A stretch of DNA of 64,000 bases from Nesterenkonia sp. (GCF_029265375.1 NZ_JAJUJJ010000001.1:1-64000); one strand, 5' to 3'; counted from the first letter of the stretch, positions 1-9,884 are shown. Notes: generated from the letters alone by a model not told the origin. A program made the numbers and translations.

Positions 1-25
1 CAAAATGACGCTTCTATGCCTCCTG

Positions 26-1069
26 TCAAGCCATGCGAGTCTTCAGCTCTCGATAGAGGGCTCGGCAGATGTAGCGTTTCAGGCATCGTCGGATCTCTCG
101 TTTGCTCAGCCCTTCGGCTTGTCTTCTGACCACGTACTCCCGAGTGGTGGGGTCGCAGCTCATGCGGGTGCGGGTGACGACATCGATAGCGCGGTTGAGC
201 TGACGATCACCGGATCGTGAGAGTCGATGCCTGGTGGTGTTTCCAGAAGAGGCAGGCAGTGGTGAGATGCCACCGAGTGCCGCGAAGGCAGCTTCTGAAC
301 GGATCCGCCCGTGGTGGGAGTAGGCGGCGATGAGGATCGCTCCGGTGACTGGGCCGACCCCTTGAATCTCCTGGAGTCCTGGAGCCAAATGCTCGGTAAG
401 CCGGGCGAGCTCTTGGTGATTTTTCTCCAGTAGATGAGTCTGTCCGAGGATGGCGGAGGCCAATCGTTTCGCTTCACTTCGTAGAGGCTCCACGGCAGGG
501 TCCCTGCTGGTTCGCCATTTGGCGATAGCAGTGATCTGTTCGTCTTTGAGCGGCCGGCGGGCATCAACGCCCAGCTCGAAGCTGCGTAGCAGGGCGGTCA
601 GGGCGTTGCGGTTGGCTGTGCGCTGCTGGTCGATCAATGATCGGGAGGACAGAAGCACACGCAGGGTTGCTCGTTCTCCGCAAGCGCGGGGGCGTGCAAG
701 GGAGTCGACATTGCTGCCCAGTACACATCGTGCGGCGGATTCGGCGTCGATCGCGTCCGATTTTCCGGCGTGGGCATGATCTCGTTTAGGCCCTGGACGG
801 ACTTCGGCGACTTCGATTTCGGATGCGCGGAGGGAAGCGGTGATGCCTGCACCGTAGGAAGCGGTGCCTTCGACTGCTGCCAGTATGGTGCCGTTGTTCC
901 CGCGCCGTTGGATCCAGCTGATCGCCCGCGCGTTACCGGGCTTTGAGGTCGGAAACTGAGCACTATCGACGATCGTGCCGGTGCGAGAATGGATCAGACA
1001 ATAGGTGTGGGTCCGTGCATGGGTGTCGACACCGACGACGTAGTCGAAAGCTTCAACGACTGAAACCAT
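26..1069 (-). CDS. IS110 family transposase (DEDD recombinase)
   Basis: About 347 residues, the usual size for IS110 transposases. The N-terminal DEDD (RuvC-like) domain shows GVDTHA (Asp near residue 15), AVEGTASYG and KSDAIDAESAA. The C-terminal Transposase_20 part shows IQGVGPVTGAILIAAYS, then FAALGGISPLPASSGN and the SRSGDRQLNRAI region that holds the catalytic serine in this family. Three ATG codons stand in tandem at 1075, 1072 and 1069. The GGAGG at 1080-1076 touches the first but is six bases from the third, so 1069 is chosen. The enzyme appears intact. It cuts and rejoins DNA guided, in characterised relatives, by a bridge RNA from the element's non-coding end. Confidence 0.93.
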   Translation of the reverse strand: MVSVVEAFDYVVGVDTHARTHTYCLIHSRTGTIVDSAQFPTSKPGNARAISWIQRRGNNGTILAAVEGTASYGAGITASLRASEIEVAEVRPGPKRDHAHAGKSDAIDAESAARCVLGSNVDSLARPRACGERATLRVLLSSRSLIDQQRTANRNALTALLRSFELGVDARRPLKDEQITAIAKWRTSRDPAVEPLRSEAKRLASAILGQTHLLEKNHQELARLTEHLAPGLQEIQGVGPVTGAILIAAYSHHGRIRSEAAFAALGGISPLPASSGNTTRHRLSRSGDRQLNRAIDVVTRTRMSCDPTTREYVVRRQAEGLSKREIRRCLKRYICRALYRELKTRMA

Positions 1070-1075
1070 CATCAT

Positions 1076-1300
1076 CCTCCAAGGACATAGAGCGGATAAG
1101 GTCAGCCCGGCTCGTGGGGTCGCTCAGAGTCCACATCTGTAATGAGTCACGACCACTGTTTCGTTGGTGGTCGGACAGGCTTCTAATCAAGGCATCTGCG
1201 CGCAGAAGCCGAGCCCAGTCCAGCGCGGACACGTCATTTTCAAGACACCCCTTGAGCAGCTCAGGAGGGTCGGAAATACCCGGGGTCACGCACTGAGACT
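1076..1300 (-). ncRNA. Candidate IS110 bridge RNA region (non-coding end)
   Basis: This stretch of more than 200 bases has no credible gene. It lies directly upstream of the IS110 transposase, where members of the IS110 group encode their bridge RNA. It contains a perfect 7-bp hairpin (CGACCAC at 1150-1156 pairing with GTGGTCG at 1167-1173, 10-base loop) and a 12-base palindrome TCTGCGCGCAGA at 1195-1206. That fits a structured RNA. The assignment rests on position plus these foldable pieces; the two guide loops were not resolved. Confidence 0.4.
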
Positions 1301-1344
1301 GAACTCAGCATCTCAGCCGGCCACAGGCTGGCCACTACCCATTA

Positions 1345-2263
1345 CAGAAGTACCCGCTCGTACGTGACCTTGCCGCTGCCGGGGTGCCGGTGGCGGTGAC
1401 CTGCCGGGTTCTGGGCTTCACCAAACAGGCCTTCTACAAATGGGCAGCCGCCCCGGTTTCTCAGCGGGATTGGGAGCAGGCTCACCTGCTCAACGCCGCA
1501 ATTGATGTTCATGCTGATGACCCGGAGTTCGGGCACAGGTTCATCGCTGATGAGCTCGCCGCCGCCGGTTACCAAGCCTCTGAGCGGCGGGTGTGGCGGC
1601 TGTGCTCACAGCAGCAGATCTTCTCCGCCACCCAGCGCAAGGTCCGGAAGAAGCATAAGAAGCCAGGCCCGCCAGTCTGTGATGACCTGCTGGTGAGGGA
1701 CTTCAGCGCCACCGCAGCCAACCAGAAGTGGTTGGTGGACATCACCGAACACCGCACCGGTGAGGGCAAGCTGTATCTGTGTGCGATTAAGGACGTCTTC
1801 AGCAACCGGATCGTGGGCTATGCCATCGATTCCAGGATGAAATCACGGCTGGCTGTGGCGGCCCTGTATGATGCTGTTTCCCGCCGCGGAGGCCCCTCAG
1901 AAGTGGCCGGATGCATTGTCCATTCGGATAGAGGGTCGCAATTTCGTTCACGGAAATTCCAGCGGGCACTGAAGGGATACGAGCTGGCCGGATCGATGGG
2001 CCGAGTCGGGGCTGCTGGAGACAACGCCGCGATGGAGAGCTTCTTCTCAACGCTGCAGAAAAACGTGCTCAACAGGCAGTCCTGGGCCACCCGCGCTCAG
2101 CTGCGAGCCCGGATCATCCACTGGATCGAAGCGACCTACCATCGTCGCCGCAGACAACGGAGGCTGGGTAAGCTGACTCCGGTCGAATACGAGACCGTTC
2201 ACAAGGATGCCGTCGCCCTGGCGGCATAAACCCCACGGTCAACCAGACCTTCAGCAGACCCCG
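1345..2263 (+). mobile_element. IS3-family remnant (orfB plus right end)
   Basis: The orfB reading frame can be followed back to about 1342 (residues KYPLVRDLAAAG precede the first GTG) and a stop lies at 1300-1302. No orfA and no left inverted repeat are found, so the left part is missing, apparently removed or separated by the adjoining IS110. The right end is placed near 2263, after the CAACCAGACCTTCAGCAGAC stretch that resembles right ends of actinobacterial IS3 elements. From there the reading frame of a surface protein begins without a start codon. Confidence 0.65.
1348..2229 (+). CDS. IS3 family transposase OrfB, lacking orfA
   Basis: DDE integrase-core transposase. An N-terminal HTH_21-like region (VTCRVLGFTKQAFYKW, then EFGHRFIADEL) precedes the rve core with WLVDITEH (first Asp), IVHSDRGSQF (second Asp) and AAMESFFSTLQKNV (Glu), ending with the WIEATYHRRRRQRRLG tail. 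The usual first start codon is the GTG at 1384, but homology-like sequence continues upstream to about 1348. IS3 enzymes are normally made by frameshifting from orfA into orfB; with orfA absent here, activity is doubtful although the catalytic triad is intact. Confidence 0.85.
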   Translation, partial: KYPLVRDLAAAGVPVAVTCRVLGFTKQAFYKWAAAPVSQRDWEQAHLLNAAIDVHADDPEFGHRFIADELAAAGYQASERRVWRLCSQQQIFSATQRKVRKKHKKPGPPVCDDLLVRDFSATAANQKWLVDITEHRTGEGKLYLCAIKDVFSNRIVGYAIDSRMKSRLAVAALYDAVSRRGGPSEVAGCIVHSDRGSQFRSRKFQRALKGYELAGSMGRVGAAGDNAAMESFFSTLQKNVLNRQSWATRAQLRARIIHWIEATYHRRRRQRRLGKLTPVEYETVHKDAVALAA

Positions 2264-2397
2264 AGACAGACCGCACCCCGCCGGGCTACCGGTTCCGTGA
2301 CTGGAACTGCAACGGCATCATCTACACCGAGCCCGAGCCGGTGATCACCTTGGGTGAGAACCAGAGTCTGACCTGCACAGTGACCAATGTGGCCGTG

Positions 2398-4275
2398 CAG
2401 TCCAGCCTCACCCTGGTCAAAGACGTTCAGGGAGGATCAGCCGACCCGTCCCTGTGGACCCTGCGCGCCATGGACGGCCCCACTCAGTTCCAGGGGCCGG
2501 CCAACTCTCCGGCGGTGACCAATATCCCGGTGCGCTCGGGCACCTATCGACTGGCGGAGCAGGGCGGCCCGGGGGCCTACGAGGAAGGCGACTGGCAGTG
2601 CCGCTACCAGGACCATCAGGGCAATACCGGCACCCTGCCGGTGAATGCTAATGATCAGATCAGCATCACACTGGATCAGCAGGTCACCTGCACGATCACC
2701 AACACCGCCGAAGCATCCTCCACCCAGCTCACACTGGTGAAAGAGGTCGACGACGACGTCGCCGGTCCGGTCCACGCCGCCGAGGACTTCACGCTGACTG
2801 CCTCCTCAGCGGGGCACACCATCAGCGGCGCCACCGGAGACCTGGAGGTCACCCACGCCGAGGTGGAGCCCGGCGCTGCCTATGAGCTCTCCGAATCCGG
2901 GCCCGCCGGCTATGCCGCTGATGGGTGGGACTGCACGGCCGATCAGGGAACGTTCGAGCTGCAGGACGGCGCAGTGACCCTCAGCTCCGGGGCTGATGTG
3001 ACCTGCACAGTGACCAATGAATACACCGGCGGCTGGCTCACGCTGGTCAAAGAGGTGGAGGACAGCACTCGCCCGCCCGGCGACTGGGTGCTCTCCGCGG
3101 CCGGGGAAGGCGTGACCCTGGAGGGGAGCAGCGGCTCACCGGAGGTCACCCAGGTGCGAGTATCGGCTGGGGACTATGACCTGGCTGAGTCCGGCCCCAC
3201 CGGCGGGGCAGACGCTGCCGACTATCTGACCTCCGGCTTCGTCTGCGACGGCGGTGCGCCCGGCTACAGCGTGAGCGTGGAGCCCGGTGAGGACGTCACC
3301 TGTGTGATCACCAATGTGCGTGACGCCTCACTGAGCCAGCTGACGCTGGCCAAAGAGGTGGACAACACCGGAGGCCGGCCGCTGGGCCCGCGCGCCTGGG
3401 GCCTGTCCGCCACCAGCGAGGACGGGCCCCGCATCGCGGGTCTGACCGGCTCCAGCACCGGCACCTACCGAATCGTCTCCCCGGGAACATACACCTTGGA
3501 GGAGAGCCCGGCGGGAGCCACCGACCCTGAGGTCGCAGCCCGCTATGAGACCGGCGAGTGGCAGTGCACCACAGCGTCCGGGGAGCAGCTGCCGGTCACC
3601 GATGACCTGCAGGTGGAGATCCCCGAGGGCGAGCAGGTGCGGTGCGCGGTGGAGAACACCTGGACCGGTTCCATCCTGACCGTCACCAAGAGCATCAGCG
3701 GCGACTACGGTTCCACTGACCCGGAGGATTGGGACTTGGCCGTCGACGACGCCGAGGGCGAGCTGGTGGCCGAGGGCAGCGGCGGAGGCGACCCGGATGG
3801 CGGCATCGTGGATATCCCTGTCGCTGCAGGCGACTACCAGCTGCGGGAGGTCTCCGGACCCGAGGGCTATGTGCTCGACGGGTTCACCTGTACCGGCGCC
3901 GAGGTCACCGAAGCGGGCGTGGTGAGCATCCCGCCCTCCTCCGAGGTGCAGGGCTCGGTGGTGAACACTGCCGTCATGCCGACCCTCACGCTGGTGAAGG
4001 ACGTCGACAGCACCGGCGGCGGCAGCGCGGCCGCGGAGGACTTCGTCCTCATGGCCCGCGGCCCTGAGGACGCCGCCATCGCCGGGGCCAGCGGAGATCC
4101 CGAGGTCACCGAGGTGCCCCTGCCGCCGGGCGAGTACGTCTTCCGCGAGGAGGGCCCAGAAGGGTATGAGGAGTCCTGGTCCTGCAGCGGCGGGCAGTCG
4201 TGGGATCCGGATACCGGTACGGCGGTGATGGACTTCGGTGATGAGATGGTCTGCACCGCCACCAACACCTGGGCG
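2398..4275 (+). repeat. Six tandem ~105-residue SpaA-like modules
   Basis: The conserved Leu-Thr-Leu-Val-Lys opening recurs with first bases near 2407, 2728, 3037, 3340, 3676 and 3985, i.e. every 303-336 bases. Each module closes with a Cys-containing strand followed by VTN, ITN or VEN. The copies are diverged at the DNA level, so this is an old protein-domain repeat and not a recent duplication. Confidence 0.75.
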
Positions 4276-4587
4276 GCAGGACCCACCGACCCGCCGAGCG
4301 AGCCGGAGCCCACGGACACTGAGACCGCGCCCAGCCCGACGGCGCCGACCCCCACGCCGTCTCCGACGGTGACTCCCACCGAGGAGCCTGAGCCCACGCC
4401 GAGCCCCACGGTGCCGACTCCCACCATCACCCATACTCCGACTCCCTCGGCGCCGGAGACCGCTCCGGAGCCGACCGTACCCACGCCGACGCCGACAGTG
4501 ACTCCGACCGAAGAGCCTGAGCCGACCCCTGAGCCGACCGAACCCACCCCTGCGGTGCCCGGGGCTCCGGAACCCATCGGCACCATC

Positions 4588-5640
4588 GCGGTCACCAAAG
4601 CCGTCCAGGACCCCGACGGCGCGGTGCCGGCCGATGCCGTGTTCAGCTACAGCTGGCAGTGCACCCTGCCCGACGGAAGCGAGACCCCCGAGGAGGGAGA
4701 AGGCCACTTCGTCCTGACGCAGGGCGAGGTATGGAACTCCCCGGCACTTCCGGCCGGCACCACCTGCCTGGTGGAGGAGATCGATCCAGACCCGCTGCAG
4801 CATTACGGCTGGTTCACCTACAACGCTGTCGACGGCGGCTCCCCGAACCTCTCTGCCGCAGCAGAGCTCACAGTGGCCGCCGGGCAGCTGAGCTCTGCGG
4901 CCCACACGAATATCGCCGAGCCCACCGGCAATGACGAGGGTGCCCTGGCGATCACCAAGACCATCCAGGATCCCGACGGCGTCGTCGCAGAGGAGACCGA
5001 GTTCCTCTTCGACTGGCGGTGCCAGCTCCCGGACGGGACCATGCTGCCGGCTGAAGGGCGCGGCACCGTCGCACTGACCGCCGGACAGGTGTGGGTCTCT
5101 GAGCAGATTCCCCATGGGGCGCAGTGTGAGGTGGAGGAGGCCGAGCCGGCGCCGATCGAAGGGCACGACTGGTTCGTCTGGAACGCCGTGGACGGCGGTG
5201 ACCCAGCCCTGGAGACCGACGCGTCCCTGGAGATCGTCGGCGGCGAGCTGACCTCGGCTGCCTACATCAATATCGCTGAGCCGGTCGCCCGGGCCGAGGG
5301 GCTTCTCACAGTCTCCAAGACCGTCCAGGACCCCGACGGCGTCGTGGATGAGGATGCGACCTTTGACTACGTCAGGGAATGCACCCAGCAGGCGCTGCCC
5401 GGGCCGAGCTCGGGAACCTTCTCCCTCAGCGATGGCCAGACGTGGCAGTCCGAGCTGCTGCCTGCCCACGCGGCCTGCACTGTGGAGGAGATCGCTCCGG
5501 CGAAGATCGAGGGCTATGACTGGTTCGTCTGGCGCGCCGCCGGCGAGGGCGAGCCGAGCCTGGACCCGACTGTGCAGATGGTGGTGCCGGAGGCGGACGT
5601 GGCTTCTGCGGCCTATACGAATATCGCCGCTGAGGTGCAC
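4588..5640 (+). repeat. Three tandem 120-residue modules in exact register
   Basis: The TK-x-x-QDPDG motif recurs at 4591, 4951 and 5311, exactly 360 bases apart. Each copy contains a WQC, WRC or REC strand, a VEE motif, the aromatic motif YDWFVW or its variants, and ends in A-Y/H-T/I-NIA. Equal length with many synonymous differences suggests selection on module length. Confidence 0.8.
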
Positions 5641-6103
5641 TCGACGGCCCCGCCTCCGGAGCCTGAGCCCACCGAGACCACGCCTACAGTGCCGTCGCCG
5701 ACCGAGACCACACCCACTGTTCCGGAGCCCACTGTGCCCACGGCCACTGTTCCGGAGCCTACTGAGGCCACACCCACCGTGCCGGGGACGATTGAGCCGA
5801 CCGCTTCGCCTCCGGGGCAGACCGTGCCGCCGGAGGAGGAGACACCGGACTCACCGGCGGACTCGCCGACCGAGTCTGCAGGTGCTGTCCCGGGTGACGG
5901 CGGCGCGGCACCGGGAGACCCTGCGCCCGGAGACCCGGATGCCTCGCCGGGTGCTCCGGGGGCCACGGGTGCCACCGGTGGGGACGGCCTGGCGGTCACC
6001 GGCAGCTCGGCGGGTGCGGCGGCAGCTGCCGCACTGCTGGTGCTCGTCGCCGGCGGATTGGCCCTGTGGTCGGTGCGCAGCGCGCGGCCGCGCGGCTGAT
6101 CGG

Positions 6104-6865
6104 CTACAGGCCGGCTGCCGACCGGATTCCCATCGCCAGGGAGATCAGCGCACCGGCGAAGGCCAGTGCGATCACGATGCGCCGAGCTGCGGTGTCGCTG
6201 ACCCAGCGCCGCACGACTGTGCCGCCCCACAGCCCGACCAGGATGGCAAGCGCACAGCCGGCCCAGAACCACAGCGGAAAGGACGGCACCTCGTTGCCGC
6301 TGAAGATCAGCTTGGTCAGGAACCCGCCGGCGGACATCACCAGCCACAGCGGCTGAAGTGTGGCGGCGAATCCCCGGACTTCCCAGCGGGAGACCACCGC
6401 GTAGACCGTCATCGCCGGCCCTCCCACGCCGGCCAGAACGGTCCCGCCTCCGGTGCCCACCCCAGTGAGCACCCGGGTCCAGGGCCCGTCGACGGCCGCA
6501 GAGATTCTGCTGATGATCAGGGAGATGCTCAGCCCCAGCAGCACCAGGGAGGCCACCGCAATATAGAGGGGGCCCTGGGGGGAGGCGGCGGCCATCCAGC
6601 CGAACAGCGGCATCACTGCCAGGGAGACCGGCACGATGATCGCCAGCCTGCGCCATTGGATGTCCCTCCACACCATCGGCAGCATGAGGATCGGCGCGAC
6701 GAGGCTGAGCACATTGGTCAGCATCACTCCGCCGTGGGGACCGATCATCACCACCAGGAAGGGTGCCATCATCATGGCGAAGCCCATGCCGGTCAGCCGC
6801 TGGAGGCCCGCTGCCAGGATGACCAGACCAATGATCGTGATCGCCATCAGCAGCTCACCGGACAT
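6104..6865 (-). CDS. TauE/SafE family membrane permease
   Basis: About 253 residues with eight or so hydrophobic segments, beginning LLMAITIIGLVILAAG and including the family-like QRLTGMGFAMMMAP loop and a repeat of the fold in the second half (LTGVGTGGGTVLAGVGGPA). This family moves sulfite, sulfoacetate or other organosulfur anions across the membrane; the substrate here cannot be read. The ATG at 6865 is chosen over the longer frame because GAGGTGG stands just upstream and the N-terminal extension is non-hydrophobic. It converges on the surface protein gene with a 4-base gap. Confidence 0.85.
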   Translation of the reverse strand: MSGELLMAITIIGLVILAAGLQRLTGMGFAMMMAPFLVVMIGPHGGVMLTNVLSLVAPILMLPMVWRDIQWRRLAIIVPVSLAVMPLFGWMAAASPQGPLYIAVASLVLLGLSISLIISRISAAVDGPWTRVLTGVGTGGGTVLAGVGGPAMTVYAVVSRWEVRGFAATLQPLWLVMSAGGFLTKLIFSGNEVPSFPLWFWAGCALAILVGLWGGTVVRRWVSDTAARRIVIALAFAGALISLAMGIRSAAGL

Positions 6866-6961
6866 GCCCACCTCACCATCTGTCAGACTCGGCGGGCGCC
6901 CTCGGCTCCGCCCGCAGGAGACCACACTACTCCTGGTCAGCGCCTTCTGCGCGGCGGCCAG

Positions 6962-7978
6962 CTAGAGCAGCCGGGCGCCGGGTGCCGGTCCGCTGACCGG
7001 GATGGCCCAGACGTCGGTGCGCTCCTGCAGGCCCGTGGCCAGCTGGGCGGCCGCGGCGGCGTCGCGGGCCAGGAACATGACGGTGGGTCCGGAGCCGGAG
7101 ACCATCCCCTGCATCGCGCCTTCTGCCAGGCCGGAGTCCATCATGTCCTCCAGCGCCGGGACCAGCCGCACCGCCGGGGCCTGCAGGTCGTTGACCATCA
7201 GCGAGGCGATCGACTCGGCGTCGCCGGCGCTGACGGCGCGCACCAGATCGGGATCCAGCTCCGGCTGCTCGGCGGTCACCTGCAGCTCAGTGCGCATGTG
7301 GTCCAAGGTCCGGTAGACCTCCGGGGTGGCGAGCCCTGCGGAGGAGGGCACGATCACCAGGTGCAGCTCTCCGCGGCTGAGCAGCGGCGAGAGGTCTTCG
7401 CCGCGGCCCTGCCCCACAGCGGCGCCTCCCAGGATGCTGAACGGCACGTCTGCGCCCAGCTGGGCACCCAGCTCGGCCAGCTGCTCTTTGGTCAGCCCGG
7501 CCTCCCACAGGGCCGAGCAGGCCAGCAGCGCGGCCGCGGCGTCGGCCGAACCTCCGCCCATGCCTCCGGCGATGGGCACGTTCTTGGTGATGGTCAGGTC
7601 CACCCCGTAGCTGGGCCGCGGTCCGGCGTGCGGGAAGCTCAGTGTGGCGGCGTCGCGGGCCTGCAGGGTGCTGCGCAGCAGGTCTGCGGCCTGGTAGGCC
7701 AGATTCCGCTCATCCAGGGGGATCTCGGCGGTCACCCGGCGGCCCGTCTCGGCGTCGGTGTGCTCCACACTGGTGAACGCGGAGCGGTCGGACAGGCTGA
7801 CGGTGATCGCGCCGTCCTCCCGGGGGGCGGCGGTGATCTCCTCAAACAGCGAGACGGCGAAGTAGAGGGTCGCCACATCGTGGTATCCGTCTGCGCGCAG
7901 CGGCCCCACACGCAGGCTCAGATTCACCTTCCCCGGGGCCAGGGCGGTGACGTGGCCGAAGAACTCACTGTCCCGCAT
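6962..7978 (-). CDS. ispE: 4-diphosphocytidyl-2-C-methyl-D-erythritol kinase
   Basis: GHMP kinase of the MEP isoprenoid pathway; phosphorylates CDP-methylerythritol. Motif 1 APGKVNLSL sits at residues 14-22 (Lys17). The glycine-rich ATP loop PIAGGMGGGSADAAAAL lies mid-protein, followed by ELGADVPF and the C-terminal GSGPTVMFLA motif 3. At 338 residues it is slightly longer than many IspE, as in other actinobacteria. It follows rsmA and tatD on the same strand with a 39-base gap, a common actinobacterial arrangement (usually with rpf, absent here). Confidence 0.95.
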   Translation of the reverse strand: MRDSEFFGHVTALAPGKVNLSLRVGPLRADGYHDVATLYFAVSLFEEITAAPREDGAITVSLSDRSAFTSVEHTDAETGRRVTAEIPLDERNLAYQAADLLRSTLQARDAATLSFPHAGPRPSYGVDLTITKNVPIAGGMGGGSADAAAALLACSALWEAGLTKEQLAELGAQLGADVPFSILGGAAVGQGRGEDLSPLLSRGELHLVIVPSSAGLATPEVYRTLDHMRTELQVTAEQPELDPDLVRAVSAGDAESIASLMVNDLQAPAVRLVPALEDMMDSGLAEGAMQGMVSGSGPTVMFLARDAAAAAQLATGLQERTDVWAIPVSGPAPGARLL

Positions 7979-8017
7979 AGCAGTCCACGGTAGCCCAGGT
8001 GACGGACATGGGGCTCC

Positions 8018-8920
8018 TCACACGCGGCGGTCTGCGGCCAGCGCGGCCGCGATCCGGGCGAAGGCGGTGACATCCAGGGTTTCCCCACGCGCCGAGGGGT
8101 CCACTCCGGCGGCCTCCAGAGCCTGCTGGGCCCGGCCCGGGGAGCCGGCCAAGGACGCCAGGGAGGCCCGCAGGGTCTTCCGTCGCTGCGCGAAGGCGGC
8201 GTCCACCACGGCGAACACCTCCTGGCGGGAGACGTTCGAGGCCGCAGGCTCGCGCCGGTGGAAGCGCACCAGACCAGAGGAGATGCGCGGCTCGGGCCAG
8301 AACACCTTCCTGCTCACCGTGCCGACCTTCTGCGCATCGGTGTCCCAGGCCAGCTTCACACTGGGCACTCCGTAGATCTTCGAGCCCGGCCGGGCGGCGA
8401 GCCGGTCGGCGACCTCCTCCTGGACCATCACCACCCCCCAGCTGAGGCTGGGCAGCGTCTGCAGCAGGTGCAGCACCACCGGCACCGCCACGTTATAGGG
8501 CAGGTTGGCCACCAGCACCTGGGCTCCCGGGGCCTGGTCGCCGGTCAGCTTCAGCGCATCCTGCTGCAGCACCTGCAGCGGGGCTGCCTGCGGCGGGCGC
8601 ATCAGCGCCACCGTGTGCGGCAGCTGCTGCGCCAGGGCAGGGTCGATCTCCACGGCGGTGACCTGACCGGCCTCGTCCAGCAGCCCCAGGGTCAGGGACC
8701 CCAGCCCCGGCCCCACCTCCAGCACATGCTCCTCGCCGGTGAGTCCGGCTAGGGAGACGATCCGTCGGATGGTGTTGGGGTCGATCACAAAGTTCTGGCC
8801 CCACTGCTTGGTGGGGCGGATGCCCAACCCCTCAGCCAGGTTCCGGATGTGGGCGGCAGAGAGCAGCGGCCTATCCTGGCCGCCGGCGCCGCTGCGGGCT
8901 GAGGTGCCGGAGCCGGTCAC
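8018..8920 (-). CDS. rsmA: 16S rRNA (adenine1518/1519-N6)-dimethyltransferase
   Basis: KsgA/RsmA dimethylates two adjacent adenines near the 3' end of 16S rRNA. Visible motifs: [12 protein letters not shown] near residues 38-49, the SAM-binding [16 protein letters not shown], the acidic AVEID, and the catalytic [10 protein letters not shown]. About 300 residues. The start is the GTG at 8920, whose GTGA overlaps the tatD stop; the frame stays open upstream, but that part is the antisense-like shadow of tatD. Translationally coupled to tatD. Confidence 0.95.
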   Translation of the reverse strand: MTGSGTSARSGAGGQDRPLLSAAHIRNLAEGLGIRPTKQWGQNFVIDPNTIRRIVSLAGLTGEEHVLEVGPGLGSLTLGLLDEAGQVTAVEIDPALAQQLPHTVALMRPPQAAPLQVLQQDALKLTGDQAPGAQVLVANLPYNVAVPVVLHLLQTLPSLSWGVVMVQEEVADRLAARPGSKIYGVPSVKLAWDTDAQKVGTVSRKVFWPEPRISSGLVRFHRREPAASNVSRQEVFAVVDAAFAQRRKTLRASLASLAGSPGRAQQALEAAGVDPSARGETLDVTAFARIAAALAADRRV

Positions 8921-9876
8921 AGCCACTGCCCGTAGGCCTGGTGCGTGTTGAGCATGACCTGCTGGCACAGCTGCTCCAGCCGGTCCTGCCGCACCTCGGC
9001 CATCACCCGCATGGTCTGCGGAATCATATAGGGAGCATTGGGCTGCCCCCGGTAAGGGTGGGGGGTCAAAAACGGCGAGTCGGTCTCCACCAGGATCAGC
9101 TGCGGGTCCGCGATGGCCAGCGCCTCCCTCAGCTGGTGGGAGTTCTTGAAGGTCACCGTGCCGGCGAAGCTCATGTACCAACCGTTCTCATTGCAGATCC
9201 TGGCCAGGTCCGCGTCTCCGGAGAAGCAGTGGAAGACCACGCTGTCGGGACGCTGCGGCGCGTCGGTGAGCACCTCCACCACATCGGCGTGGGCGTCACG
9301 GTCATGGATCTGCAGGGCGGTGCCGGCCTGGACTGCCAGCGCGATGTGGTCGTAGAAGCTGCGGCGCTGGTGGTCCCGGCCCCACTCGCCGGTGCGGAAA
9401 TAGTCCAGTCCGGTCTCCCCGACGGCGACCACCTGGTCATCGCGGCTCAGCTCTGCGATGCGCGCCAGCGCCTGGTCGTAGCCGCCCTCGGCCAGCAGTC
9501 CTGGGGCGTCATTGGGGTGCAGTGCGACTGCGGCTTTGGCCCGGGCATCCTCCCCGGCTGCGCCCACGCAGAATTCGCTGCTGGGCACGTCGTATCCCAC
9601 CAGCACCGCTCCGGCTACTCCGAGGGCCTCGGCGGCGTCGAGGTGGTCGGCTGTGCTGACCGCCACCAGGCCGTCCCGGAAGTCCAGGTGCGCGTGGTTG
9701 TCGATCACCGGGACCGGCAGCGGCTCCGGCGCCGGGGGGTACTGGAGACGGCGCGGCCGGCCGGAGGCCTCCTCGGCCGGGTCGCGGCGCGGTCCGGCAG
9801 GCTGCTCGGAGCTGCTGGGCCAACTGGGCAGATAGGCCGGTGGGGTGTGTCCGGGGGTGGCGGCGGCGTCGTTCAC
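8917..9876 (-). CDS. tatD: TatD family metal-dependent hydrolase/DNase
   Basis: TIM-barrel metallohydrolase. Metal ligands are seen in DNHAHLDF (residues 59-66), [11 protein letters not shown] (Glu), [17 protein letters not shown] and [10 protein letters not shown]. TatD enzymes act as 3'-5' exonucleases on damaged DNA; the broader family also includes YcfH-type proteins. A Pro/Ser/Arg-rich N-terminal stretch of about 55 residues precedes the catalytic domain. The start is a GTG; a TACACT box eight bases upstream suggests a leaderless or nearly leaderless transcript. Confidence 0.9.
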   Translation of the reverse strand: MNDAAATPGHTPPAYLPSWPSSSEQPAGPRRDPAEEASGRPRRLQYPPAPEPLPVPVIDNHAHLDFRDGLVAVSTADHLDAAEALGVAGAVLVGYDVPSSEFCVGAAGEDARAKAAVALHPNDAPGLLAEGGYDQALARIAELSRDDQVVAVGETGLDYFRTGEWGRDHQRRSFYDHIALAVQAGTALQIHDRDAHADVVEVLTDAPQRPDSVVFHCFSGDADLARICNENGWYMSFAGTVTFKNSHQLREALAIADPQLILVETDSPFLTPHPYRGQPNAPYMIPQTMRVMAEVRQDRLEQLCQQVMLNTHQAYGQWL

Positions 9877-9884
9877 AACTGTGC

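Larger units (their letters stand above)
1..1310 (-). mobile_element. IS110-family element, one end outside the window
   Basis: The element comprises the transposase gene at 26-1069 and, on its 5' side, roughly 230 bases of non-coding DNA (1076 to about 1310). The other end lies to the left of the window. IS110 elements lack clear terminal inverted repeats, so the right boundary is only approximate. It is placed before the in-frame IS3 orfB remnant, which becomes readable at about 1348. The order suggests IS110 inserted into or beside an older IS3 copy (inference). Confidence 0.6.
2264..6099 (+). pseudogene. 5'-truncated sortase-anchored repeat surface protein
   Basis: An open frame of about 1,278 codons runs from the IS3 edge (residues RTPPGYRFRDWNCNG) to a stop at 6099; the first possible start is a GTG at 2341. 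No signal peptide or ribosome site is present, so the natural 5' end has been lost. The body has six roughly 105-residue modules opening with LTLVK-type strands and ending in VTN or ITN (SpaA/prealbumin-like, DUF5979-like), a Thr/Pro/Glu linker, three 120-residue modules, a second linker, then LAVTG, a hydrophobic helix (AAAAAALLVLVAGGLALW) and an Arg-rich tail. LAxTG is typical of class E sortase substrates. It was probably a cell-wall adhesin or stalk. Expression today is uncertain. Confidence 0.8.

Noticed and set aside
1319-1333. GGCCA/TGGCC hairpin beside the IS3 remnant as an IS terminus
   Set aside because: Arms are short and do not recur at the right end near 2263, so it is not supported as an inverted repeat pair.
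4285-4575. Repetitive CCGACxCC-type tract that at first looks like a short tandem or CRISPR-like repeat
   Set aside because: It encodes a Thr/Pro/Glu linker in frame; there are no regular spacers or palindromic repeats.
3328-5640. 770-codon minus-strand open frame opposite the adhesin
   Set aside because: Mirrors the repeat structure of the real gene and has no start signal or domain.
5348-7993. 881-codon plus-strand open frame
   Set aside because: Overlaps the adhesin, the TauE gene and ispE; Arg/Gly/His-rich nonsense composition typical of shadow frames in high-GC DNA.
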